Part shown: positions 10,431-18,508 of the stretch, one piece after another | Layout: each line of letters opens with the position of its first letter | Numbering within the stretch: position 1 is the stretch's first letter | Notes under the pieces: model-generated | What the model saw: the letters and a program-made list of their open reading frames with translations, nothing else | Database searches by the model: none | What the model was told of the DNA's origin: nothing | Position numbers and translations under genes: made by a program | NCBI RefSeq assembly: GCF_018860855.1 | Contig: NZ_JAHKQE010000002.1 | Location: 1 to 64,000, forward strand | Direction of reading: 5' to 3' | DNA length: 64,000 nucleotides | Source of the DNA: Amphritea atlantica | GTDB taxonomy: Bacteria; Pseudomonadota; Gammaproteobacteria; Pseudomonadales; Balneatricaceae

Positions 10431-10552
10431 CGAAGGTTCGACTTGAAGGGGCTACTCATCGGGGTGATGTCCGGTGAGTAGTATTAGCAAGCTAGAATCT
10501 ATGTGTGTGGATGGCTTGCGCATCAAAGCCCGGTCTCTAGACTGGGCTTTTT
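10431..10552 (+). ncRNA. Candidate structured RNA or long structured 3' UTR
   Basis: Four consecutive stem-loops: CGAA-GG-TTCG (10431-10440); CTACTCATCGG / CCGGTGAGTAG (10452-10462 with 10471-10481, one G-U pair); GCAAGC / GCTTGC (10487-10492 with 10514-10519); and a terminator, AAAGCCCGGTCT with AGACTGGGCTTT then T's (10525-10552). Another stem, CTCGTGA / TCACGAG, is at 10380-10401. It could be a small RNA or the 3' UTR of the CBS gene. No clear promoter was found, so an independent transcript is unproven. Confidence 0.45.
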
Positions 10553-10788
10553 ATCTTTGCCTCCGGCTATTACAGCCAATCAACAAAGCATCTCCGCAAT
10601 GCTTATATTAGTACCGATAACCCCATCCTCAATTAATTCTCGCGGCTTACTTTACTGTCTTACTTTTAACGTCTCACTAGAAGTCACGGGTAAAGCGTTG
10701 ACCGCTGCTTTATTTAGACAGCCTGTGCTATTCTCCCGCTCCGGTTAACTTATTCTTTTTGTGTTAACACTAACAACGGAGCACAATT
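10553..10788. other. Intergenic region before yacL
   Basis: About 236 bases with no supported gene. It must contain the yacL promoter. TTGACC at about 10697 resembles a -35 box, but no matching -10 sits 16-18 bases on. A frame at 10503-10748 crosses the terminator and is rejected as a gene. Confidence 0.5.
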
Positions 10789-11160
10789 GTGGACTACGAT
10801 TTTACCCACGATATTTACGGCGCATTCTGTGCTGAATTTTCTATGGGCCATGAAGCCCTAGGCTACTGGCTGACTTATGAACTCAGAAGTCGTCAATCCG
10901 TTATTGCCGAACTGCTACGTATTACCGAAGAGCTGCAACAGCATCAACGCCACGACTATATGATGGAAGGCTCAGAATACAATCTGATTCTGAATCAAGA
11001 TGAAGCGGTTGTCCGCGCCCATGCACTGGATGCCTACGACGATACCGTAGAGCCTGAAGATAACTTGGTATACTACGATCAAGAATCGACCGCCAGCTGT
11101 GGACTCGATGATTTCATCGAGATATTAGAAGGTTGGCAGCAGTTTACCGCGCCGGCCTAA
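10789..11160 (+). CDS. yacL: UPF0231 family protein YacL
   Basis: A 123-residue acidic cytosolic protein. The opening MDYDFTHDIYG and FSMGHEALGYWL match the E. coli YacL pattern MDYEF...MSMGHEVVGHW, and NLVYYDQESTASCGLDDF matches its C-terminal segment. The function of the family is unknown. The start codon is GTG, chosen because GGAG lies 7 bases upstream and MDYDF is the family N-terminus. It is convergent with the minus-strand gene at 11195-12163. Confidence 0.88.
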   Translation: MDYDFTHDIYGAFCAEFSMGHEALGYWLTYELRSRQSVIAELLRITEELQQHQRHDYMMEGSEYNLILNQDEAVVRAHALDAYDDTVEPEDNLVYYDQESTASCGLDDFIEILEGWQQFTAPA

Positions 11161-11194
11161 TATCGTGCTGAAAAAGTCAGGCCAATAAAGCCCG

Positions 11195-12163
11195 TTACAG
11201 CAACCCAGCCCGAAGCAGATCAAAGCACTCCATAATCCGAGCGATATACTGATCTTTAGGGCGAAAACTACTGCTGCTCTGCTTAAGCATATCCTGCTCC
11301 ATATGCTTAAGCATCTTCGTCAGACGATAGCGATGCAACCCCGTTGCAGCCTGTACGGGGTCGGATATCACACCACTCAGTGCCGCCCCCGCTGACAAAA
11401 GCGCTAATACACCGGCGATAGTCGCCAGCGTAATACCGATAGAGGGAGAAGGTGGAAAAACGCCGTAATAGGCACTGCCCAAGGTTTCACCTAAGAAAAA
11501 ATCACGGCTCGCTAATTGCGTACTGACCATACTCGCCAGCATCAACCCGATACCGATGCCTCCCGGCGTGAATTTCTGAAATGCAAAAGCCCCCAGTACA
11601 GTACATGACAGGGTATTGGTAATATCCGCCGAGGCCGTTCTGGTTACCCGGTACTGCGCCAAGGCATCTTCAATAATAGGTTCAGCTTGTCGATGAAACT
11701 GGGCGATATCAGGATCACCTACCCCTTGCTGCTGATAAAGTTCACGCAACGCCTCAGCAATATACCAACTCAGCGACTCACTGGTCTGATGATGCCGCAG
11801 TAAGTCACGCAGTACCAAATCACTGATATGGGTTTGCACCTGAGTCGTAAATCCTGCCGGAAAACGCCCCAACAAGCGATGCAGCCAGCTCAACCGAGGT
11901 GAACGCCCAACGAAAAATCGAATCAGGCTCACCAGCGCATAAAGAGGCGCCCAAAAGAGATTAACCGGCGCCCGCAAAATATCCAGACCAAAGGCCACTC
12001 GATTGGTTTTTAACGCCGCCGGATAGCTAAAATGCGCCGTGACAAAATCGGGCACCCGCTGCTGACACCGACGAAAATAGCTGCGAATACCTTTCAATAC
12101 TGCCTGCTGAATATCCTGCTGTAATTGAGCATCGCCCTCAGCTTGGCTATCTGGAAATTGCAT
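11195..12163 (-). CDS. DUF6635-like membrane-associated protein
   Basis: A 322-residue protein. The N-terminal half has Arg-rich amphipathic segments (VLKGIRSYFRRCQQRVPDF, RVAFGLDILRAPVNLFWAP). The C-terminal half has hydrophobic stretches (GGIGIGLMLASM and GITLATIAGVLALLSAG) that look like membrane hairpins. I believe the pattern fits DUF6635 from memory, but this is not checked. No catalytic motif is visible. It is convergent with yacL and divergent from the bufferin operon, with no obvious functional tie to either. Confidence 0.6.
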   Translation of the reverse strand: MQFPDSQAEGDAQLQQDIQQAVLKGIRSYFRRCQQRVPDFVTAHFSYPAALKTNRVAFGLDILRAPVNLFWAPLYALVSLIRFFVGRSPRLSWLHRLLGRFPAGFTTQVQTHISDLVLRDLLRHHQTSESLSWYIAEALRELYQQQGVGDPDIAQFHRQAEPIIEDALAQYRVTRTASADITNTLSCTVLGAFAFQKFTPGGIGIGLMLASMVSTQLASRDFFLGETLGSAYYGVFPPSPSIGITLATIAGVLALLSAGAALSGVISDPVQAATGLHRYRLTKMLKHMEQDMLKQSSSSFRPKDQYIARIMECFDLLRAGLL

Positions 12164-12483
12164 AAAACCCTAATATTTATCAGTCTGACATAGTTAAACG
12201 GAACGGTATCACTCGCTTGAGACCGGCAAACACACCAAAGGTTTCAGCACGATTGACTGGCCTGAGTAGTTTAACGATTTAATATGACAAAAACAGACCG
12301 CCTTTCAGGTTGATTTCAAGTTAATCATCAATACTGGTACAGCTTCCGTTAAGGATTGATCTCTCAAAACATTAACGGGACGGTTGAAATGACCTTTTAA
12401 CAAGACTGATGAGCAACATATTACCCGATCACGCTACCAGCATTGAGCCAATAGCGCGGTCACCCACCAGAGGAATAACAAGA
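12164..12483. other. Intergenic region upstream of bufA
   Basis: A 320-bp spacer between a minus-strand gene and bufA. It should hold the buf promoter; bufferin operons elsewhere are often metal- or ECF-sigma-controlled. I could not identify a clear -35/-10 pair or a palindromic operator. An in-frame ATG at 12409 would lengthen BufA, but only the ATG at 12484 has a ribosome binding site (AGAGGAATAA). Confidence 0.45.
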
Positions 12484-12951
12484 ATGAACAGCAATCTGAA
12501 AAGTAGTTTTTCCGGCGCAGCAATCGCCGTGGCAGCCGCAGGCCTAGCCGGCTGTATGGGATCAACCTCAGCCAGCACCAATACCGCGCCCATGGCTAGC
12601 GGTGATACCGTTGAACTGGGACATTGTTATGGCGTTAACTCCTGCCAGGGACATAATGACTGCAAAACAGCCAATAATGACTGTAAAGGGCAATCCGCCT
12701 GTAAAGGCCAAGGTTTTGTTTCTATGCCGCTGAAAGCCTGTACCGATGCCGGCGGTAAAGTACGAGATGACTGGCGCGACCAAATCGCTAAAGCGGATCT
12801 GACCCAGTGCTTTGGTATTAATGTGTGCAAAGGCCATAATGACTGTAAAACAGCGAATAACGCTTGTGCTGGACAAGGTTCTTGTAAAGGCACTGGTTTT
12901 GTTATGACTACCGAAAAATCCTGTGACGATATCGGCGGTACTACTAAGTAA
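12484..12951 (+). CDS. bufA: Bufferin-type RiPP precursor with duplicated Cys-rich core (BufA2-like)
   Basis: A 155-residue exported precursor. The signal sequence (about residues 8-23) ends in LAGC, a possible lipobox at Cys24. Two Cys-rich repeats follow, 61 residues apart: Cys48, 54, 60, 67, 73, 86 and Cys109, 115, 121, 128, 134, 147. Spacing is identical in both copies, with shared GHNDCKTANN and CKG-GFV motifs. The family resemblance plus the adjacent DUF692 and DUF2063 genes identify it as a bufferin precursor. In such peptides the core cysteines are modified by the DUF692 enzyme to make a periplasmic copper-binding metallophore. Single-core precursors are what I recall as usual, so the tandem core is notable. 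The modified cysteines cannot be told from sequence. Confidence 0.85.
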   Translation: MNSNLKSSFSGAAIAVAAAGLAGCMGSTSASTNTAPMASGDTVELGHCYGVNSCQGHNDCKTANNDCKGQSACKGQGFVSMPLKACTDAGGKVRDDWRDQIAKADLTQCFGINVCKGHNDCKTANNACAGQGSCKGTGFVMTTEKSCDDIGGTTK

Positions 12952-13022
12952 TTAAGCACTACCGAGTAATCCGTTAAGCTAAACCGAGTCACAGAAAGCA
13001 ACACCTTAGCACATAAGCATGG

Positions 13023-13040
13023 ACGCCCTTCGGGGCGTTT
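13023..13040 (+). terminator. Hairpin between bufA and bufB, possible attenuator
   Basis: ACGCCC-TTCG-GGGCGT is a 6-bp GC-rich stem with an exceptionally stable UUCG tetraloop, followed by only TTT. It lies 71 bases after the bufA stop and 24 before the bufB ATG. The weak T-run suggests partial termination or transcript-end protection, which would give more bufA than bufBC mRNA. That role is inferred. Confidence 0.6.
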
Positions 13041-13062
13041 ACCATACTCTGCAGGAGATCCC

Positions 13063-13917
13063 ATGACCGACCACTATCTAGGCTTTGGACTGGGTTTACG
13101 AACCCCACATTTTCAAGATGTGCTTAATACTCAGCCCGATGTCGATTGGTTTGAGATTATCTCAGAAAACTTTATGGTGGCCGGCGGCAAACCCAAATAC
13201 TACCTACATGCCATCCGTGAACGGTATCCGATGGTGATGCACGGCGTATCCATGTCCATCGGATCCACCGACCCCTTGGATAAAGATTACCTGCAACGGC
13301 TGAAAAAATTAGCGAATGAAGTACAACCTGAATGGATATCTGACCACCTATGCTGGACTGGACTGGATGGCATCAATAGTCACGATCTGCTCCCCATGCC
13401 CTATACAGAAGAGGCGATCAACCATATCGTTGCACGCATCAAGCAAGTTCAGGACACGCTCGGCCGGCCATTACTGCTCGAAAATGTTTCCAGTTATATT
13501 AGCTATACCGACTCCGCCATGAGTGAGTGGGCATTCTATAACGAGATCGTAGAGCGCGCCGATTGCCTGATGTTGTTAGATATCAACAACATCTATGTCA
13601 GCAGCCGCAACCATCACTTTGACGCACAAGACTACTTAAATTCAGTTAACCCAGCGCGGGTCCGGCAATTTCACCTGGCGGGGCACAGTGATTACGGCAC
13701 TCATGTCATCGACACCCATGATCATGATGTCTGTGATCCCGTTTGGCAGCTTTACCGCCAAGCCGTGAAACGCTTTGGCCCCATCAGCACCATGATCGAA
13801 CGGGATGATAATATCCCCCCTCTAAACCAACTGATTGACGAGTTAACTATTGCCCGCCATATCGCCGCTGAAGTAGAAGCGGGCGAACCTCTCATCCGCG
13901 AGGCCAGTCGCCCATGA
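13063..13917 (+). CDS. bufB: DUF692 multinuclear iron oxygenase (BufB/MbnB-type)
   Basis: A 284-residue TIM-barrel enzyme of the MbnB/TglH/BufB family, which uses a multinuclear iron centre and O2 to modify cysteines of a precursor peptide. Conserved candidate ligands are visible: His60 (VMHGVS), His95 (ISDHLCW), Glu140 (LLENVSSY), Asp173 (LLDINN), His204 and His208 (FHLAGHS), Asp217 and His219 (DTHDHD), and Glu246 (IERDDN). Full length. GGAG lies 6-7 bases before the ATG. The bufC start overlaps its stop by 4 bases (ATGA), so translation is coupled. The substrate is presumably the upstream BufA. Confidence 0.92.
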   Translation: MTDHYLGFGLGLRTPHFQDVLNTQPDVDWFEIISENFMVAGGKPKYYLHAIRERYPMVMHGVSMSIGSTDPLDKDYLQRLKKLANEVQPEWISDHLCWTGLDGINSHDLLPMPYTEEAINHIVARIKQVQDTLGRPLLLENVSSYISYTDSAMSEWAFYNEIVERADCLMLLDINNIYVSSRNHHFDAQDYLNSVNPARVRQFHLAGHSDYGTHVIDTHDHDVCDPVWQLYRQAVKRFGPISTMIERDDNIPPLNQLIDELTIARHIAAEVEAGEPLIREASRP

Positions 13918-14720
13918 AACCCTCACTTAAACAACGCCAACAGCAGATGATGCAAGCACTACTCGTCGGCAGCGACGAGATTGCCAATCACATTATCGGC
14001 GACCAGCATCTTGATGCGCGACAACGCTTATCGATCTATCAGTCCGGTTATCGCATCCGTCTGCGGGAGGTGATCGACAATGATCACCCCGTGCTGGGCA
14101 GCTACCTGGGTGACCAACTGTTCGAGCAGATGACCGAGGGCTATATTGATGCCCATCCCAGCACGTTCCGCTCACTGCGTCATTATTGTGATCAATTACC
14201 CAGCTATCTTGGCAGTGATACATTCTTCAGCCAACACCCTCACATCGCCGAGTTAGCCCGTTTTGAACGCTGCTTGCTCAGCTCATTTGATGCGGCCGAC
14301 CGCACAACCGTATCGGTAGCCGATCTACAGCAGATTCCGCCGGATCATTGGCCTGCACTGCAACTTCGATTTCACCCTAGCTTGCAACTGTTTAATACTG
14401 AGACAAATGCGGTGGAAATATGGCAAGCGATCAAAGGAGAACGAGTTCCTCCTGATGCAATCCAACTAGTTGAATCTTGGGTTATCTGGCGCAATCGTGA
14501 AAGGCTAACGGAATTTCGTTCCGTCGATACACTGGAACAAACGCTATTGAACTGTTTTCTTCAAGGAGGTGATATTGAGATGGCAGCAGAAATTACCGCC
14601 CAAACGAATGAAGTTAACGCAGCAGAAATTCTGCTAACACTGCTGTTTCGTTGGCTGGAGCTCGGTTGGATACAACAACTGAGTGACGAGCAAAACCCGT
14701 CGGTATTCGATATCGTTTAA
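13914..14720 (+). CDS. bufC: DUF2063 family protein (BufC/MbnC-type partner)
   Basis: A 268-residue protein. Its N-terminal ~100 residues match DUF2063 ([20 protein letters not shown], then [19 protein letters not shown]), labelled a putative DNA-binding domain in databases. In methanobactin and bufferin clusters this partner forms a complex with the DUF692 oxygenase and recognises the precursor, so the DNA-binding label is probably misleading here. It overlaps bufB by 4 bases. No DoxX-type bufD follows; the operon ends here. Confidence 0.88.
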   Translation: MKPSLKQRQQQMMQALLVGSDEIANHIIGDQHLDARQRLSIYQSGYRIRLREVIDNDHPVLGSYLGDQLFEQMTEGYIDAHPSTFRSLRHYCDQLPSYLGSDTFFSQHPHIAELARFERCLLSSFDAADRTTVSVADLQQIPPDHWPALQLRFHPSLQLFNTETNAVEIWQAIKGERVPPDAIQLVESWVIWRNRERLTEFRSVDTLEQTLLNCFLQGGDIEMAAEITAQTNEVNAAEILLTLLFRWLELGWIQQLSDEQNPSVFDIV

Positions 14721-14728
14721 TATGAGAT

Positions 14729-14757
14729 CATCGAGACTCCAGCAAAGAGTCACGATG
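14729..14757. terminator. Hairpin between convergent bufC and nfeD
   Basis: CATCGAGACTC (14729-14739) and GAGTCACGATG (14747-14757) pair with one mismatch across a 7-base loop. There is no T-run on either side, so it is only a possible factor-dependent termination or 3'-end hairpin for the converging transcripts. Confidence 0.4.
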
Positions 14758-14781
14758 AATAAGGCTATTTAACAACAAGCA

Positions 14782-15237
14782 TTAGCTATCTAAGGGCCGG
14801 ATTTTAATGACCATACCTTCGCTGGCATAGATCTCAACCTTGGTGCCGGCGGTTAGCGTCGTTTCAGCTTCCGCTTTCCACAGAGTATCGCCTACCTGTA
14901 CCCGCCCCTGACCGTTCTCTAAGTTTTGTTCAAGCACAAACTTGCGCCCAATCAACTGCGCCGCTCGATCGTTCAACAAAGGCTCAACGGTTTGACTGTT
15001 AAAGGTTCGGAATACCCGCCAATAGAGAATGGTGAAAGCGATACCCAACAGCGCAAACAGTAGTAACTGATAAGACCAGCTCTCAACCACACCCAATGCA
15101 ACGGCACCAGCTACCGCCAAACTAGCAACAGCCAGCCCGATTAAAAAGCCAGAGGCTCCCAGCATTTCAAGAATCAACAGCAGGACACCCAGAATCAACC
15201 AGTGCCATTGGGTTAGGGTATTAAACCAATCAGCCAT
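14782..15237 (-). CDS. NfeD-like membrane protein
   Basis: A 151-residue protein with N-terminal hydrophobic helices (WLILGVLLLILEML, FLIGLAVASLAVAGAVALG, LLLFALLGIAFTILYW) and a C-terminal OB-fold domain of about 65 residues (LIGRKFVLEQNLENGQGRV, VGDTLWKAEAE) typical of short NfeD proteins such as E. coli YbbK/YbbJ. These work with a stomatin-like partner in membrane quality control. It starts 2 bases after the qmcA stop on the same strand, the conserved stomatin-NfeD pair, which supports the call. Confidence 0.88.
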   Translation of the reverse strand: MADWFNTLTQWHWLILGVLLLILEMLGASGFLIGLAVASLAVAGAVALGVVESWSYQLLLFALLGIAFTILYWRVFRTFNSQTVEPLLNDRAAQLIGRKFVLEQNLENGQGRVQVGDTLWKAEAETTLTAGTKVEIYASEGMVIKIRPLDS

Positions 15238-15239
15238 CG

Positions 15240-16157
15240 TTAATCTTTCGCTTTAGAGGGTTGGAGCAGCTCAGAAATACCGCCGATAGAGCCGATCAAA
15301 CTGCTAGCTTCTAACGGCATCATCACCACCTTGCTGTTCTCGCCTTCGCCAATCGCTTGTAACGCTTGGGTATATTTCTGCGCCACAAAGTAATTGATCG
15401 CCTGCTGGTTACCTTCACTGATCGCTTCAGATACCACCTTGGTCGCCAAAGCTTCGGCCTGAGCTTCACGTTCCCGTGCTTCAGCATTCAAAATGGCCGC
15501 TTGAAGATCACCTTCTGCCCGCAGAATTTCCGCCTGTTTCTGACCTTCAGCCACTTTAATTGCCGCTTCCCGCTGACCTTCGGCCACCAGAATCGTCGCC
15601 CGCTTATCCCGCTCGGCTTTCATCTGATTACCCATTGAATCAACCAGATCTTGAGGGGGTGAAATATCGCGAATTTCGATACGTGTCACCTTAATACCCC
15701 AAGGGTCCGTCGCTTCATCGACTTTACCCAACAGCTTGATATTGATGGCATCTCGGTTGGACAACATCTCATCCAGTTCCATCGAACCTAACACCGCACG
15801 TATATTGGTCATCACCAGATTACGCATAGCACGGGGCAGATCATTCACTTCATAAGCGGCTTTACCGGCATCTAACACCTGAAAGAAACACACCGCATCG
15901 GTGGTCACCATCGCGTTATCAGAACTGATGACTTCCTGTGGTGGAACATCTAACACCTGCTCCATCATGTTTTGTTTTGAGCCTATTGCATCAACAATCG
16001 GAATCAATAAGTGCAAACCTGGATTCAGTGATCGGGTAAAGCGGCCGAACCGTTCAACCGTCCAGCAATGCCCCTGGGGCACCATCTTCACACCGGCAAA
16101 AATCAACGCCAGAGCAAAAACAACAATCACAACGATTGAGATTTCTAATCCATACAT
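15240..16157 (-). CDS. qmcA: SPFH/stomatin-like protein QmcA
   Basis: A 305-residue protein anchored by one N-terminal helix (about residues 5-27). It then has a Band 7/SPFH domain ([51 protein letters not shown]) and an Ala/Glu-rich coiled coil (about residues 175-245) that drives oligomerisation. E. coli QmcA forms large membrane assemblies linked to FtsH and NfeD-type partners. The start is supported by AAGGAAGAAG just upstream. It is the first gene of the qmcA-nfeD pair. A housekeeping membrane-organisation role is known for the family; nothing special is seen here. Confidence 0.93.
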   Translation of the reverse strand: MYGLEISIVVIVVFALALIFAGVKMVPQGHCWTVERFGRFTRSLNPGLHLLIPIVDAIGSKQNMMEQVLDVPPQEVISSDNAMVTTDAVCFFQVLDAGKAAYEVNDLPRAMRNLVMTNIRAVLGSMELDEMLSNRDAINIKLLGKVDEATDPWGIKVTRIEIRDISPPQDLVDSMGNQMKAERDKRATILVAEGQREAAIKVAEGQKQAEILRAEGDLQAAILNAEAREREAQAEALATKVVSEAISEGNQQAINYFVAQKYTQALQAIGEGENSKVVMMPLEASSLIGSIGGISELLQPSKAKD

Positions 16158-16363
16158 AGTTCTTCTTCCTTAAACTCAACACTAGACTTAGCTATAAAAC
16201 AGAATCAGACGTTAAAACAAAACTGAACTTCGCAGCAGAGACTGGCCGCCGAATAAATAGCACTGAACCGTAATATACGGCATTAACATGTTAACAGCGA
16301 TGTTTGTCTTAGAGGACGTTGCAACTATTGGCCAGCAACCAAACTGATCGCTAAACAAAACCT

Positions 16364-16903
16364 TTAGCTATCAGTGCGAGAACGAAATACTCCCTTACCG
16401 ACATCCTCCGCCTTAAGGTATTTCATCATTAGCATTCGGTCCTTAGCAATACGTGACATCGCTTGCTTCTCCAACGCCCAATCTTCTTTTAACAAGCTGT
16501 GCTTCAGCAATACGGACAACTTTTGTAAATCAAAAAAGGTATCAAATACGCCATTGAGCTGCTGACGGTAAATATAGGCTTTCTGATTAAACAGCGTCTC
16601 CTCATAAAGCCTTTTGCTATCAATGTAGGAGGGAGTCCAGTGATTGTTGCGAAAAAGGATGAATCCTTGTGAATCTTTCGCGGCTTTAAATTGCTGATAC
16701 TGAAAGACCAACTCATCACTGATCGTTAGATATTCACCCACGATATGCCGAACAAATACCTGAGGGTCGCTCGTATCAATCGTTAACGCGACCCGCTTAC
16801 TCTCCGGTTCAGGCTCTTCCTGACAACCGGTCATCAATAATACTGATAAGCTGAGTAACCAAGCGGAAAAAACTACAATCCATCGTCTGTTTTTAAATTT
16901 CAT
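16364..16903 (-). CDS. Hypothetical lipoprotein
   Basis: A 179-residue protein with an N-terminal signal (RRWIVVFSAWLLSLSVLLM) and lipobox LMTGC at about residues 23-27, followed by acidic residues (QEEPEPES). It is probably lipidated; the mature N-terminus QEE does not carry the +2 Asp inner-membrane retention signal, so outer membrane is likely. The body is helical with many Leu, Lys and Gln residues and no recognised domain. It is monocistronic between qmcA and the TetR gene. Family not recognised. Confidence 0.7.
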   Translation of the reverse strand: MKFKNRRWIVVFSAWLLSLSVLLMTGCQEEPEPESKRVALTIDTSDPQVFVRHIVGEYLTISDELVFQYQQFKAAKDSQGFILFRNNHWTPSYIDSKRLYEETLFNQKAYIYRQQLNGVFDTFFDLQKLSVLLKHSLLKEDWALEKQAMSRIAKDRMLMMKYLKAEDVGKGVFRSRTDS

Positions 16904-17003
16904 TTAAGTATTTTTACCTTGCATCGGCCTCTATCTGCATACTATACGTCATTAATCTAACCGTTTAGTACCACTAAAAACACACATGACTTAAGCACAG
17001 TTA

Positions 17004-17588
17004 TTAACGTTTTATATTAGCGAAAATCGTGCTGATCTGTTCGCTAAGGCTATCAGGGTTGCGGCTAGTTTTCATATAGATTCGCAAACCTATCATCTGT
17101 ACCTGTAAGTGCCTTGCTAGAATTCGTGGATTAGCGTGCTTAGCAATTTCGCCGCCATCTTTTGCCTGCTGCAGTATATCCGCAAAACGATCTTCGGTGC
17201 GTTTCAGCAGCTCCCGTGATAGCTCCATCAGTTCGGGGTGATCATCACTCACTTCGGTTAATGTCTTAACCAACATACAGACCTCACTAGGGTTTGTATC
17301 ACACTGATCAATAACCACATTTCGGAAGAATGCCTCTAAGCCTCCGAGAGGAGAACCGGCACTGACAATTCGCTGCCCCAGCATCTCAGCCATCCCTTGG
17401 GAATAGCAGACTAACGCTTCACGGTAGAGCTGCTCTTTACTACCAAACGCAGCATAGATGCTGCCTGGTCGCATATCGATGGCCTGTTGTAGATCTCGAG
17501 TGGAGGTACTGTTATAGCCCTTCTCCCAGAACAGCAACATCGCCTTATGGATCACGTCATCACGATTGTATTTAGCAACATTAGCCAT
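17004..17588 (-). CDS. TetR/AcrR family regulator
   Basis: A 194-residue repressor-type regulator. The N-terminal helix-turn-helix domain is clear (VIHKAMLLFWEKGYNSTSTR, LQQAIDMRPGSIYAAFGSKE), followed by a helical ligand-binding domain containing SPLGGLEAFFRN and CMLVKTLTEVS. I choose the ATG at 17588, with AGAGGTG 6-8 bases upstream; ATG at 17591 and GTG at 17597 are alternatives. It is transcribed divergently from the AhpD-like gene at 17732, with three palindromic boxes in between, so it likely represses both itself and that gene. The inducer is unknown; related regulators often sense electrophilic or redox compounds. Confidence 0.9.
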   Translation of the reverse strand: MANVAKYNRDDVIHKAMLLFWEKGYNSTSTRDLQQAIDMRPGSIYAAFGSKEQLYREALVCYSQGMAEMLGQRIVSAGSPLGGLEAFFRNVVIDQCDTNPSEVCMLVKTLTEVSDDHPELMELSRELLKRTEDRFADILQQAKDGGEIAKHANPRILARHLQVQMIGLRIYMKTSRNPDSLSEQISTIFANIKR

Positions 17589-17603
17589 CATTGGCACCTC
17601 TAT

Positions 17604-17678
17604 TTGAACAGATGATCAAATTTTAACTTGAACATGTGTTCAAAATCAAATAATCTAATCCCCTGAACAGTTGATCAA
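17604..17678. promoter_or_regulatory. Three TetR-type operator boxes
   Basis: Three 16-bp boxes share the form TTGAACA-NN-TGATCAA: 17604-17619 (TTGAACAGATGATCAA), 17628-17643 (TTGAACATGTGTTCAA, the most symmetrical) and 17663-17678 (CTGAACAGTTGATCAA). All lie between the divergent TetR and AhpD-like genes. The repeated 7-bp half-sites around a 2-bp centre are what a TetR dimer would bind. Assignment to this regulator is by position. Confidence 0.7.
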
Positions 17679-17731
17679 GTCGATAGGCATAGCCGTATCA
17701 ACACCAACTTATACACCCAAAGGATCTTATA

Positions 17732-18271
17732 ATGAATAATTTAAAAGTGCACACTCTCGAATCCGCTCCTGAAGGAAGTCAGCCTCTGTTGCAAAACTCC
17801 ATCAAAGCCTTTGGTTCACTACCCAGCCTGCATGGGGTAATGGCTGAATCACCTGTCGTATTAGAAGCCTATCAGATGCTGCATAAGTGGTTTACAGAAA
17901 GCTCATTCGATGCCGATGAATTAACGGTCGTATGGCAATCAATCAATGTCGAGCATGAGTGCCATTACTGTGTTCCTGCCCATGCAGCCATTGCCAAAAT
18001 GATGAAAGTCGATGATGCACTAACAGCGGCACTTCGTAATCGTCAGGCAATGCCAAATGCTAAACTGCAAGCGCTGCATGATACGACGTTATTGATCGTA
18101 CGTAATCGAGGTCAGATTAGTGAAGCTGATGTCGCCGCTTTTTATGCGGCAGGCTATAGCCCAAAACATCTATTGGAAATCGTGCTAGGTCTGTCACAGA
18201 AAATCATGAGCAACTATATCAACCACCTTGCAGACACGCCTCTGGATGAACGCTTCGCAGCCTTTGTCTGA
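17732..18271 (+). CDS. AhpD-like/carboxymuconolactone decarboxylase family protein
   Basis: A 179-residue cytosolic protein of the CMD/AhpD fold. The redox motif EHECHYCVPAH (about residues 73-83) carries the paired cysteines and the histidine of alkylhydroperoxidase AhpD-like proteins, so a thiol-based peroxide or electrophile detoxification role is likely. AAAGGATC lies about 5 bases before the ATG. Divergent from a TetR gene with shared operators, so expression is probably inducible. It is followed by a strong bidirectional terminator. The substrate cannot be told from the sequence. Confidence 0.88.
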   Translation: MNNLKVHTLESAPEGSQPLLQNSIKAFGSLPSLHGVMAESPVVLEAYQMLHKWFTESSFDADELTVVWQSINVEHECHYCVPAHAAIAKMMKVDDALTAALRNRQAMPNAKLQALHDTTLLIVRNRGQISEADVAAFYAAGYSPKHLLEIVLGLSQKIMSNYINHLADTPLDERFAAFV

Positions 18272-18329
18272 TCGCTTATGTGATTCGGCCATTTAACAAA
18301 ATCTGCCGCCGATAGATCACAAACCCGAA

Positions 18330-18355
18330 AAAGGCCGCATTATGCGGCCTTTTTG
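18330..18355. terminator. Bidirectional rho-independent terminator
   Basis: AAAGGCCGCA-TTA-TGCGGCCTTTTT forms a perfect GC stem with A/T tails on both sides. It can end both the AhpD-like transcript (+) and that of the small gene at 18386-18508 (-), which is itself an argument that the small gene is real. Confidence 0.9.
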
Positions 18356-18385
18356 CTATATATCTCATGCGATACCTACAGCTTT

Positions 18386-18508
18386 TTACTTTTTGCTGTC
18401 GTCGTTCATAAGCTTACGAATTTTGATAAACGCCCAGATCATGGCGCCAGCCATAGCGGCAACACCTAATAAGCTAGGCCAAAGTGTTTCGAACGTATAC
18501 GGATCCAT
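18386..18508 (-). CDS. Small single-pass membrane protein, 40 residues
   Basis: A 40-codon frame beginning MDPYTFETLWPSLLGVAA, with one transmembrane helix (about residues 10-27) and a basic/polar tail (FIKIRKLMNDDSKK). AAGGTAA lies 6-8 bases before the ATG, and the bidirectional terminator at 18330-18355 lies 30 bases past the stop. Together these strongly suggest a true small gene. Family not recognised; a positive-inside orientation puts the C-terminus in the cytoplasm. Confidence 0.65.
   Translation of the reverse strand: MDPYTFETLWPSLLGVAAMAGAMIWAFIKIRKLMNDDSKK

Noticed and set aside
10503-10748. 81-codon frame after the structured element
   Set aside because: It runs through the terminator stem at 10525-10552 and has no ribosome binding site.
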